Assembly: GCF_041449215.1 (NCBI RefSeq) | Contig: NZ_JBGNFV010000001.1 | Coordinates: forward strand, 5,163,001-5,227,000 | Direction: 5' to 3' | DNA: 64,000 bases | DNA from: Roseivirga sp. BDSF3-8 | GTDB taxonomy: Bacteria; Bacteroidota; Bacteroidia; Cytophagales; Cyclobacteriaceae | Shown here: piece by piece, positions 29,501 to 38,500 of the stretch | Layout of the letters: every line of letters starts with the position of its first letter | Position numbering within the stretch: position 1 is the first letter of the stretch | Position numbers and translations under genes: made by a program | The notes under the pieces: model-generated | What the model saw: only the letters and a program-made list of their open reading frames with translations | What the model was told of the DNA's origin: nothing | The model's database searches: none

Positions 29501-30805
29501 AAAGTATGCCTCTTCCGGTTCTTCAAGGATTTCGGTTTCCCCGGGTGACTCCTGCAATATCATATGGCAGTTGACCCCGCTGATGCCCATAGAGCTGACG
29601 CCTGCCAGGCGGACGGGTGCGCCATTCTTCTCCCACTCCGTCAGGCTATCGTGTACATAAACGGCCCCGTTATCAAAGTCGATGAGTGGGTTAGGCTCTT
29701 CAAAATGGATAGCGGGAAACAGGGTTCTGTATTTCAGCGACATGACCACCTTTACCAGTCCGGCTAGTCCGGCCGCTCCCCGGGCATGCCCGAAGTTGGA
29801 TTTGATGGTGGATATGGCGCAGAATTTCTTTTTATCGGTAAAGGTGGCAAAGGCCATGTTCAGTCCCCCGGCCTCTATGCTATCTCCCAGTTCCGTGCCG
29901 GAGCCATGGGCTTCTATAAAGCGGATATCTTCCGGCTGTATTCCGGCTTTTTTCCATGCTTTGCCGATCACCTCCGCCTGGGCTTCACTATCAGGCGCGG
30001 TAAGGCTGGCGGCACGCTCGGCATTGTTATTTACTGCACTGCCTTTAATCACGGCGTGGATGATATCCCCGTCAGCCCGGGCCTTATCCAGTGTTTTCAG
30101 CACTACACATACGGAGGCCTCACCGAAGGACATACCGTTTGCCTTAGCGGAAAAGGGCCTGGATTTGCCATCGGGAGAGTCCAGTCCTATATCGCCTATC
30201 TCATTTTTAAAAGGAAAAAGATCAATGTTCACCCCGCAGGCAAGTGCACACTCCGCATCCCCCAGCAGCAGCTCATTGCAGGCCAGGTGTACTGCTACGA
30301 GTGAACTGGAGCAACTGGTATCCACCACGATCTGGCTGCCTTTCAGATGGAAGTAGCGGCCGACCTTGGTTGCCAGGAAAGACTTGTCATTTCCGGTCTT
30401 CAGGGTTTCTACAAACTCATCGGCATGGCGGTAGTACTCATGCCCGGCATCTGCCACAAATACGGCGGTGTCACTGCCCTGGTAGCCCTGCGGACTGATG
30501 GCCGCATTGTCGAAGGCCTCCTGAACGGTTTCCAGCAGGATACGCTGGTGGGGATCCATGGTGATGGCCTCTCCTTTGGGAATGTTGAAGTAAGGATAGT
30601 CAAACCGGTCCAGGTCTTCCAGGTAGGCCGCTACCCTATACTCTTTATCAGCGGGCAAAGTGGTGCTTTTCAGCCTATCCGGGGAGATGGGCAGGAGCAT
30701 ATCACGCCCTTCAGCCAGAGCCTCATACATCTGGTGATGGGTGCGGATGCCGCCGGGAAACCTGAAAGCCAGGCCTATGATCGCTATGTCTCTGTTTTGA
30801 GCCAT
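23582..30805 (-). CDS. Hybrid PKS-NRPS: KS, degenerate AT, ACP-ACP, C-A(Ser)-T-E
   Basis: Extends the peptidyl chain with one C2 unit and then adds D-serine. KS (about 1-425) has Cys in DTSCSSSL (about 165), EAHGSGT and NFGHARGAAG. The following region (about 430-700) looks like an AT whose elbow has decayed to GIGLGRT, so the nucleophilic Ser and His are lost. Two adjacent carriers follow (GGDSL near 770, GGHSL near 843) with no reductive domain, so a beta-keto group is expected. C has [10 protein letters not shown] near 1038. The A domain has TSGSTGTPKGV near 1518; pocket residues DVWHISLVDK match serine. T has GGDSIKA, and a full epimerase follows with HHLVIDG near 2082, NRTVGCFTS and NYFGQ. 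The tail LSLEELDSLFD resembles docking tails of epimerase-type NRPSs. The ATG abuts the stop of the carbamoyltransferase with no gap. Confidence 0.96.
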   Translation of the reverse strand: MAQNRDIAIIGLAFRFPGGIRTHHQMYEALAEGRDMLLPISPDRLKSTTLPADKEYRVAAYLEDLDRFDYPYFNIPKGEAITMDPHQRILLETVQEAFDNAAISPQGYQGSDTAVFVADAGHEYYRHADEFVETLKTGNDKSFLATKVGRYFHLKGSQIVVDTSCSSSLVAVHLACNELLLGDAECALACGVNIDLFPFKNEIGDIGLDSPDGKSRPFSAKANGMSFGEASVCVVLKTLDKARADGDIIHAVIKGSAVNNNAERAASLTAPDSEAQAEVIGKAWKKAGIQPEDIRFIEAHGSGTELGDSIEAGGLNMAFATFTDKKKFCAISTIKSNFGHARGAAGLAGLVKVVMSLKYRTLFPAIHFEEPNPLIDFDNGAVYVHDSLTEWEKNGAPVRLAGVSSMGISGVNCHMILQESPGETEILEEPEEAYFMPLSAKTPDALVRYKKALAAHLEGPEAPALKHISYTLATGRAQFGQRQGIVARSLSTLQEELSREDAKGKDMRQHRLIFLLEDQTFDAQAENKLLRRYYAFDEIYKKCMQSAGEQSTQPYVQQFIYQLGVYHTLQSMGITSDDLLGIGLGRTVSQVIAGAVSLEEGLAAAASYLAQPLENIQARVKQLIASQTAGGPVLFMALGQPGGVLQELKVQQQGAPFELIHLPVNEKGDAISHLLASAFTAGLSVDMQAYGKAINGRKAVLPAYQFEPLRCWIRDDVRTGIENALTESADQAPALKIDVANSTEYAIAKIWAEVLELNEISSDADFFESGGDSLMATKVINRLEDHFPIALDFEDIFDFPVLSELAAYIISQMPVSDRLKAIWAGVLKMDDLQETDNFFELGGHSLIANQIINRIRTDFRVAFDFEDFFRNPTIAEAAKLIADREGENSISFTIPKAEEKPLYQVSHAQKRLWVLSQFADTGIAYNEPLFLEIKGSLDRGHFAKAFHALVERHESLRTVFVTENGEPRQKVLTAQEASSAPHYTDLRGKQDAAILAINLLDGDLNQPFDLERGPLVRLRLIQTEDNRYFFGLTMHHIISDGWSMGVLFKDFQALYQAFAAGHEPDLQPLSVQYKDFAEWQYMQVQSGDLKAHRAFWSDTFAGEIPLLELPSDKPRPLEKTFNGAIHSFRISPKVVQKLENLAAKEQATFFMVLMASLKALFYRYTGQQDMVIGTPVAGREFRELEDQIGFYVNTLPLRTNFAGAASFTGLLHAVRDSTSQAYRHQHYPFDKLVDDLKLKKDLSRSPLFDIMLVLHNESVNNEEYGELPGVEVRALESDTVFSKFDMTFIASQDQDGLLIDIEYNTDLYHHTRISRMAGHLHRVLAAVAEDSGQSLFTLDYLSEEEKTQLKDSFNDTNQSFPDKETLVSLFDKQVAATPDRTAVVHNGASHSFTEVKSASDRLAGYLSEAKRIGAGQAVGLCLDASAERIIAILAILKTGAAYVPIDPAYPDKRVAYMVKNAGLQVIISRKGEESRNLPADSAPLYLDGEEPWQKHLPVKPEEGPGIDDPAYILYTSGSTGTPKGVIIPHKGVVNRIHWQYKALGFGEDDIIFQKTPYVFDVSVWELFMPLCYGPTMVLCDPDVIYEPGRLAEHIQDNQVTTVHFVPGMYQAFLNALGEEGVNQLKSLRRVIASGEALHPETVDLHYRLLSVPLHNLYGPTEASVDVTYYTTKPGDTLIPIGKPVSNTRLYVLDARNQLMPVGYDGEICISGVGLARGYKNLPEETEKRFVSNPFQQGEIMYRTGDLGRWTQNGLLQYQGRNDLQVKVRGFRIETGEIENVLLRYPGVNEAVAGVQDYGQGNELLAWYTGTPEHGEEGMKTWLKSHLPAYMIPGRFIQVDSFARTATGKLDRRHLPMPDSKEVEEKELYLAEGEAEILLVDAWQKILGREAIARTDNFFETGGDSIKAIQVASLMHQQGYKLEVKDIFSSPVIEDLAVRVKPVRRRAEQGIIEGEVPLTPFQARFLDSKRQKPAHFNQAVLLEWHQQQPADKVESVINTLQQHHDALRMTFSLQKSTQYNHAATYPVDVAEKHFSGEYNHEICLQEMEKVQAGINLETGPVLTCRIYRFTDRCFLFIVVHHLVIDGVSWRLLLEDLKTLLDASGADSQLLPLKSDSYKRWAEALQQYALSTTLLREIPYWQEVEQAGRVVLPKDFNGDKGTVETTGRVDVALDEETTALLLGKANAAYNTEVNDLLLTALMNSLHKTFGLEAVPVEMEAHGREEIADDLDINRTVGCFTSLFPLVLTTGGEDAGLQIKRTKETLRRIPAKGIGYGILQYLSPEEVKKELTFSLSPEVRFNYFGQFDAEVKNEQFTVLDASVGNLEDPRERREYALDVIGMVTGGKLETSVYYSPGQYHEETIQRLATAYTEALQELVAHCAGREDTELTPSDFDYKDLSLEELDSLFD

Positions 30806-32533
30806 TCAGGAAATAAGGTCTTCTTCTTTTTGCAGGACTTTTGAAAATACTATCCTGTCGTCTTTGGTGTATAGTCTGCCATCGGACCACACGTAGTTTA
30901 CCCGGCCCCAGTCGGTCACTGATTTCACATCCGGGAAAAAGCCGGCGCCTTTATGATTTGCACTGGTATTGCAAAGCATCGGAATACCGGAAAGCTCCTT
31001 ATAGGCTTTCAGTAAGCAGGCTATCTCAGGGTTTCGCTTTTCGGTGATGGTCTGTAGCCTAGCTGATTTATCGAGATGGCAGATGGCGGGTATGCGGTCC
31101 AGCCATTCTTCCCGTACTACATGATCAAACAGCATGTAGGGGTCCGGCGTACCGGGTTGGAATATGGCGGGGGCTTCTTCTTCCAGACAAATAGGTGAAA
31201 CCGGACGGTAGGCTTCCCGGTGTTTCACCTCGTTCAGTATGCCTTTCATGGTCTCTGATACCGGAGCGGCTATAATGCTGCGATTGCCCAGGGCACGGGG
31301 GCCCAGTTCTGCGCGGTGGTTCAGAAATACCACCGGTTCATTCTCTTCATGCAGCAGGCGGGCCAACTCTTCCAGGCTACAGTCGGAAGCTGACCAGCCC
31401 TGATCAGGCATATAGTCTTCCAGTTTCGGGCCGCTGTACACATCCCAGTTCAGTGCGGCGCTGCCGGTATGGTACCACATAGCCGCGCAGGCGGCGCCTA
31501 TCGCACTTCCGGAGTCATTAGGAAAAGGAGGCACATATACATCGGCAAATAATCCGCTGCGTCTTATGAGGCTGTTCCATTTGATGTTCAGGGCACAGCC
31601 TCCTGCCATGCAGAGGTTGGGGGTGCCTTTGCCCTGGCGCTTTATTTTTTTGCTGAGCTTCTGCAGCAGCAGGTCACCCAGGTAATGGTGGAAGGAGCAA
31701 AGGATGTCTTCATCTGAGAATTCCTGTCCCTTGATTTTTTGCTTAAACTCCTGGGCAAATTTGTTAGCAAAGCCCATCGGAGCATCGAAGCTCTTCTTAT
31801 ATATCTCTTCGAAGTGAGGCCAGAGCGCCTGCCGGTTCTCTCCTTTCGCAATATAGGCCATCACCTTACCGGCAATGGAAAGATCGTCTTTGGCAAATCC
31901 GCCTTTTACTTTGAAGGGGCCGAAATGCTGGCTGAATATGGTGTAAATGTTACCAATGAGCAGGAAAAGGGGGCCGAGGTTGCGTACGGCTTTCTTTGCC
32001 GGCTCAAAATGATACATGCGTGGAAACATGCCGCCATCCCAGATAAGCACAAAGGCTTCTTCTCCCCTGTCTGCGAAGGGGCTGGTGGCATAGGCGCTCA
32101 TGATATGCCCGGTCACGTGCAGGTAGCTTTCGTAGGGATAGCTTTTATCACCGATCTCTAAGCCCTCGAATGACCATTTTTCCAGCACATCGGCGTTCAT
32201 CTGGCGCTCACGGTACTGGGCCACGGGCAGGGAGAACTCCTTATCTCCGTTGCGGGCGGTGAGGAAGTTATGCGTCTCCCCGATTTGCAGCCGTGGCTGT
32301 ATTGCCAGGGCATCCTGGTCATATCCTCCCCAGCCGTCTATGGCAAATACATCAATGTCGTCCGGGCTGTACCCTTCTGAGGCCAGCACCTCACTGATAA
32401 GCTGCGTATCGTCAATCTCCTTGTACCGGGGATTGTTGCGCAGCTTTTCCAGTTCAATGCTGAACAGTAATCTATTGCCATCTATAAGGGCAACCGCCCC
32501 GTCATGGGTTAATTTTAATCCGCAAATCTTCAT
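30806..32533 (-). CDS. NodU/CmcH-family carbamoyltransferase
   Basis: Predicted to transfer a carbamoyl group from carbamoyl phosphate (through carbamoyl-AMP) to a hydroxyl of the product or a precursor. The 575 residues show the family layout: HDGAVALIDG at the N-terminus, HVTGHIMSAY near 145, IWDGG near 175, GGCALNIKWN, AELGPRALGNRSI and REAYRPVSP in the C-terminal YrdC-like half. The usual NTSFNxxGEP signature appears as NTSANHKGAGF, a variant of unknown effect. The gene is inside the NRPS operon, its ATG overlapping the stop of the FAAL-NRPS by one base (TAATG). Candidate acceptors are Ser or Thr side chains, the hydroxyl made by the KR, or a hydroxylated fatty acid; the sequence does not decide between them. 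Confidence 0.92.
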   Translation of the reverse strand: MKICGLKLTHDGAVALIDGNRLLFSIELEKLRNNPRYKEIDDTQLISEVLASEGYSPDDIDVFAIDGWGGYDQDALAIQPRLQIGETHNFLTARNGDKEFSLPVAQYRERQMNADVLEKWSFEGLEIGDKSYPYESYLHVTGHIMSAYATSPFADRGEEAFVLIWDGGMFPRMYHFEPAKKAVRNLGPLFLLIGNIYTIFSQHFGPFKVKGGFAKDDLSIAGKVMAYIAKGENRQALWPHFEEIYKKSFDAPMGFANKFAQEFKQKIKGQEFSDEDILCSFHHYLGDLLLQKLSKKIKRQGKGTPNLCMAGGCALNIKWNSLIRRSGLFADVYVPPFPNDSGSAIGAACAAMWYHTGSAALNWDVYSGPKLEDYMPDQGWSASDCSLEELARLLHEENEPVVFLNHRAELGPRALGNRSIIAAPVSETMKGILNEVKHREAYRPVSPICLEEEAPAIFQPGTPDPYMLFDHVVREEWLDRIPAICHLDKSARLQTITEKRNPEIACLLKAYKELSGIPMLCNTSANHKGAGFFPDVKSVTDWGRVNYVWSDGRLYTKDDRIVFSKVLQKEEDLIS

Positions 32534-32535
32534 TA
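32531..32535 (-). promoter_or_regulatory. TAATG stop-start overlap
   Basis: The TAA of the FAAL-NRPS gene and the ATG of the carbamoyltransferase share one base. Together with the zero-gap junction to the next PKS gene at 30805/30806, this shows the carbamoyltransferase is an integral part of the operon. Confidence 0.65.
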
Positions 32536-35500
32536 AAACTCAATAAGGTTTTTGCCTGCAGAGGATTCCATGGGTTCCTCTTTACCTACAGGGGCTACCA
32601 GCGCAGCCTGTTTCCTGATAGTAGGGTGACTGAATAATTGGTGTACCTGCACCATACCAGGGTATTGTGCGTCGATAAGGCGGTACAAACGAATGACTTT
32701 GACGGAGTTTCCTCCTACTGAGAAAAAGTTATCCGCAGCAGAAAAGGCGTCATGTCCGAGTACTTCCTGCCAGCTTTCTTTCAGGCTTTGTTCTACCGGT
32801 GAAAGCTCTTCAGCCTCACCAGCTACCTGTGTATGTTCCGGAGCAGGGTCAGGCAGTCTTCTCCGGTCTATCTTACCATTCTGTGTAAGGGGCAGGCTGT
32901 CCATGTGCGTGAGCCACTGGGGCACCATGTAGCCGGGCAGGTGGGCCTGCAGGTGACTGCGGAGGGCGGTTTCGTCTACCTCGTGGCCGGTGTAGTAGCC
33001 GGCCAGGTAGCCATCGCCGCTTTCGTCTTCGCCTTTGATCACAACGGCCTGCTCTATTCCCTCATACCTTGTCAGTACCTGGGCAATCTCAGCGGGCTCG
33101 ATGCGGTAGCCTCTCAGCTTTACCTGTTCATCAGCACGGCCCAGGTATTCCAGGGTACCGTCTTCACGCCAGCGGCACAGGTCACCGCTGCGGTACAGGG
33201 TCTCGTTTGCTTTAAAGGGATGGCTTACGAACCGCTCAGCGGTCAGCTCAGGACGGTTGATGTAGCCTTTGCCTACGCCTACGCCGCCGATGTAAAGTTC
33301 ACCGGGTATGCCGATGCCTGCAGGCTGCTGATTTCGGTCAAGTACAAAGACCTCTGTGTTGGGTATGACGCTGCCAATGTTGTTTTCGCTTAGCCTCTCT
33401 CCTTCCCTGATCTCTTCGCAGGTGGAGTCTACGGTGCATTCGGTCACGCCGTAGACGTTGAGTAGCAGGCTGTCTTTTCCGGCAAGTTTGCTATAACGTT
33501 CTGCCAGTTTTGTATCCAGCGCTTCGCCTCCCACCAGTGTATAGCGCAAGCCATTGTAAGGCTTCTCCGCCATGCTGTCGAGCAGCAGGCTGAGGTATGA
33601 TGGCGTGATGTCCAGCACGTCCACCTGGTATTCCCTGAGCCTTTCGAGGTAGTGGGCCGGGTCGCGCTTTTCGTCTTCCGGTAGCAGCACCAGGGTGGTG
33701 CCGTTCAGAAGCGGGGCGTACAATTGCTGTACGGAGGCATCGAAGTTGGTCGAGGCGGTCAGCATGGCTGTTTTAGCGCCTTGACTGTAGATTTTCTCTC
33801 CCAGCCAGTGGCTCAGGTTTACGACGCCTTTATGGGGTATGGCCACGCCTTTTGGCCTGCCGGTGGTGCCGGAGGTGTAAAGGACATAGGCGGTATCGTC
33901 AGGACTTGAGCTTACCTCAGCAGGCTTAGTTTCGCCCTGGCTGATGGTTTCTATTTCAATAACCTGCCTACCTTCCAGATGAAGGGCTTCCGGCAGGCCG
34001 TCGGTCAGTATCAGACGGATGCCGCAGTCTTCCAGCATATAGCTGATACGCTCTTGCGGGTAGCTTTTGTCTATGGGGCAATAGCTGCCACCTGCCTTCA
34101 GTATACCGAAGATGGCGACCATCAGGTCGATGCTTCTCCCGCACATCAGCCCGGTCACCTCATTCCGTACCTGCGGATGGTTTGCCTGCAGCCAGGTGGC
34201 TATGCTGTCCGAGCGGCGGTCAAGTTCCGCATAGCTCAGTTCACGGGTAGCATCACGCAGAGCGATAGCGTCCGGGGTCCTGGCTACCTGCTTGCTGAAC
34301 AGCTCGTGAAGTGTTGCATTGACCGGGTAAACCTTTTCTCCCTGTCCGAAGCTGAGAACGCTTTGCTGTTCTTCCTCTGTCGTGTAGCTCACCTGATGGA
34401 GGATGATCTCCGGCTGGGCCAGCAACTGGCTAAGCAGGTGCTGATAGTGGGCAAGTAAGCGCTGCATACGTTGGGGGCGGTAGAGCTGGCTGTCGTACTC
34501 GGCGATGAGCTTCAGGCTTCCGTCCTGTGTTTTACGGGCGGTGAGCAGCAGGTCGAACTTGCTGGTGGGCGAAGGCACGGGGGCCTCTTCTATGCCCAGC
34601 CCGGCCAGGTCTTCTATCCGGCGGCCGTCCAGGGTGGTCTCTTCCCACAGGAACATGACATCGAACAGCTTGTCGGTGTCCAGGGCTTCTACCAGAAGGT
34701 CATAGGGATAGGCCTGCCGGGCAAAGTCTTCGGTGGTGTTTCGCTTCACGGCGCTTAGCAGGCTGGAGAAGCTCTCTTCTCCCTTTACCTGCTGGCGCAG
34801 GGCCAGGGTGTTGACGTAAAAGCCTGCCTGCCGTTCAAGCTGGGGGTGCTCCCGTCCGCTCACGGCGGTGCCGATGACCAGATCATCCTGGCCGGTGTAG
34901 CGGTAGAGTAAGACGTCCAATGCGCTCAGTAGCACCATGAAGGGGCTGGCCCCTGCCTGCTGGCCTGTCTCTTTGAGTTGGCTGAAAAGCGATTCAGCCA
35001 ATACAATTTCTTCCTTGCCACCCTGGTACTGCTTCTGTCCTTCACGGCGGCTGTCTTTGGGTAGTTCCAGTACGGGGGCACCGTCTTTAAAGCGCTCTTT
35101 CCAATAGGCCAGTTGGCTCTCACCGTTTTGCGCTAGCTGTTCCTGCTGCCAGAATACATAGTCTTTGTATTGTATGCCGGGTGCTTCCAGCGCAGGGTCA
35201 TGGCCCTTTTCCAGTGCTTCGTATAGCTGCACCAGTTCATCGACCAGCACTTCGCCGGACCAGCCGTCGGAAATGATGTGGTGCATGTTGAACAGCAGCA
35301 GCCCGCCATCTGCTGTAGCGGCCAGGTGGCAACGTAGCAGGGGCCCGTTCTCCAGGTCAAACAGGTGGCTTTGTTCTGCCTCAATCAGTTCATCAGTTGC
35401 CGTGCCTGCGGTGTGGGCGTGGAAGGCGAAGGCTGCTGTGCCCGCCGGTTTAATCTTTTGTATGACCTGCCCGGCTTCCATGTGGAAGGTGGTGCGCAGT

Positions 35501-38500
35501 ATCTCGTGGCGGTCGCTCAGCTTTTGCAGGGCCTTGCGGAAGGTGCTTGCCTCGGGCAGGCGGGACAGCTTGTAGGCGGACACCATATTGTAGGCCTGGC
35601 TGCCTCCCTCCTGCTGGCTGAGCATCCATATACGGTGCTGGCCGTGGCTCAGGGGATAGGTTGCCTGTGCGGGAGCGCGTTCGATCGGGGCGTAGCCTTC
35701 TGCTGTGCTTTGCGCCAGATGGGCGGCGAGTTCGCGAAGGGTGGGCTGGCGGAACAGGTCACGCAAGTCAAGCTTAATGCCTAAATCGCGGTAAACGGCC
35801 ATCACTACCTGCATGGCTTTGAGCGAATGCCCGCCGATGGTGAAGAAGTTATCTTCCAGGCGGATGTGCTTGCGGCCCAACACCTGCTGCCAGATGTCAC
35901 TTACAGACTGCTCCATGGCGGTCAGCTCCTCGGCCGGTAGATTTGCTTGGTCAATGTCCGGGGCAGGCAGGTTTTTCTTATCCACTTTACCGTTCGGGGT
36001 CAGTGGCAGGCTGTCCATGTGCGTGAGCCACTGGGGCACCATGTAGCCGGGCAGGTGGGCCTGCAGGTGACTGCGGAGGGCGGTTTCTTCTGCCTCGCTG
36101 CCGGTGTAGTAGGCGGCCAGGTAGCCGTCGCCGCTTTGGTCTTCGCCTTTGATCACAACGGCCTGCTCGATTCCCTCATACTTTTTCAGTACCTGGGCAA
36201 TCTCAGCGGGCTCGATGCGGTAGCCTCTCAGCTTTACCTGTTCGTCAGCACGGCCCAGGTATTCCAGCGTACCGTCTTCACGCCAGCGGCACAGGTCGCC
36301 GCTGCGGTACAGGGTCTCGTTTGCTTTAAAGGGATGGCTTACGAACCGCTCAGCGGTCAGCTCAGGACGGTTGAGGTAGCCTTTGCCTACGCCTACGCCG
36401 CCGATGTAAAGCTCACCGGGTATGCCGATGCCTGCAGGCTGCTGATTTCGGTCAAGCACTAAGACCTCGGTGTTGGGTATGACGCTGCCAATGTTGTTTT
36501 CGCTTAGCCTCTCTCCTTCCCTGATCTCTTCGCAGGTGGAGTCTACGGTGCATTCGGTCACGCCGTAGACGTTGAGTAGCAGGCTGTCTTTTCCGGCAAG
36601 TTTGCTATAGCGTTCTGCCAGTTTTGTATCCAGCGCTTCGCCTCCCACCAGTGTATAGCGCAAGCCATTGTAAGGCTTCTCCGCCATGCTGTCGAGCAGC
36701 AGGCTGAGGTATGATGGCGTGATGTCCAGCACGTCCACCTGGTATTCCCTGAGCCTTTCGAGGTAGTGGGCCGGGTCGCGCTTTTCGTCTTCCGGTAGCA
36801 GTATCAGGGTGGCGCCGTTCAGAAGCGGAGCGTACAACTGTTGCACGGAGGCATCGAAGTTGGTCGAGGCGGTCAGCATGGCTGTTTTAGCGCCTTGACT
36901 GTAGATTTTCTCTCCCAGCCAGTGGCTCAGGTTTACAACGCCTTTATGCGGTATGGCCACGCCTTTGGGCCTGCCGGTGGTGCCGGAGGTGTAAAGGACA
37001 TAGGCGGTATCGTCAGGACTTGAGGCTACCTCAGCAGGTTTAGTTTCGCCCTGGCTGATGGTTTCTATTAATGCAGGTGTAATTCCTTCAAAGGATATGG
37101 CTTCCGGCAGGCCGTCGGTCAGTATCAGACGGATGCCGCAGTCTTCCAGCATATAGCTGATGCGCTCCTGCGGGTAGCTTTTGTCTATGGGACAATAGCT
37201 GCCGCCTGCCTTCAGTACGCCGAAAATGGCGACCATCAGGTCGATGCTTCTCCCGCACATCAGCCCGGTCACCTCATTCCGTACCTGCGGATGGTTTGCC
37301 TGCAGCCAGGTGGCTACGCTGTCCGAGCGGCGGTCAAGTTCTGCATAGCTCAGTTCACGGGTACCATCACGCAGGGCGATGGCTTCGGGTGTGCTGGCTA
37401 CCTGCTTGCTGAACAGCTCGTGAAGTGTTGCATTGACCGGGTAAACCTTTTCTCCCTGTCCGAAGCTGAGAACGCTTTGCTGTTCTTCCTCTGTCGTGTA
37501 GCTCACCTGATGGAGGATGATCTCCGGCTGGGTCAGCAACTGGCTAAGAAGGTGCTGATAGTGGGCAAGTAAGCGCTGCATACGTTCGGGGCGGTAGAGC
37601 TGGCTGTCATACTCGGCGATGAGCTTCAGGCTTCCGTCCTGTGTTTTACGGGCGGTGAGCAGCAGGTCGAACTTGCTGGTGGGCGAAGGCACGGGGGCCT
37701 CTTCTATGCCCAGCCCGGCCAGGTCTTCTATCCGGCGGCCGTCCAGGGTGGTCTCTTCCCACAGGAACATGACATCGAACAGCTTGTCGGTGTCCAGGGC
37801 TTCTACCAGAAGGTCATAGGGATAGGCCTGCCGGGCAAAGTCTTCGGTAGTGTTTCGCTTCACGGCGCTTAGCAGGCTGGAGAAGCTCTCTTCTCCCTTT
37901 ACCTGCTGGCGTAAGGCCAGGGTGTTGACGTAAAAGCCTGCCTGCCGTTCAAGCTGGGGGTGCTCCCGTCCGCTCACGGCGGTGCCGATGACCAGATCAT
38001 CTTGTCCGGTGTAGCGGTAGAGTAAGACGTCCAATGCGCTCAGTAGCACCATGAAGGGGCTGGCTCCTGCCTGCTGGCCTGTCTCTTTGAGTTGGCTGAA
38101 AAGCGATTCAGCCAATACAATTTCTTCCTTGCCACCCTGGTACTGCTTCTGTCCTTCACGGCGGCTGTCTTTGGGTAGTTCCAGTACGGGGGCACCGTCT
38201 TTAAAGCGCTCTTTCCAATAGGCCAGTTGGCTCTCACCGTTTTGCGCTAGCTGTTCCTGCTGCCAGAATACATAGTCTTTGTATTGTATGCCGGGTGCTT
38301 CCAGCGCAGGGTCATGGCCCTTTTCCAGTGCTTCGTATAGCTGCACCAGTTCATCGACCAGCACTTCGCCGGACCAGCCGTCGGAGATGATGTGGTGCAT
38401 GTTGAACAGCAACAGCCCGCCATCTGCTGTAGCGGCCAGGTGGCAACGTAGCAGGGGCCCGTTCTCCAGGTCAAACAGGTGGCTTTGTTCTGCCTCAATC

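Noticed and set aside
30347-30844. Long plus-strand open frame (165 codons) opposite the KS region
   Set aside because: It is antisense to a clear KS coding sequence and has no recognisable domain; many similar long antisense frames occur across the NRPS genes as a by-product of codon bias.
32833-33393. Plus-strand open frame of 186 codons
   Set aside because: Antisense to the fourth Gln module; similar frames recur at the 3,114-bp period, which shows that they follow the repeat and not an independent gene.
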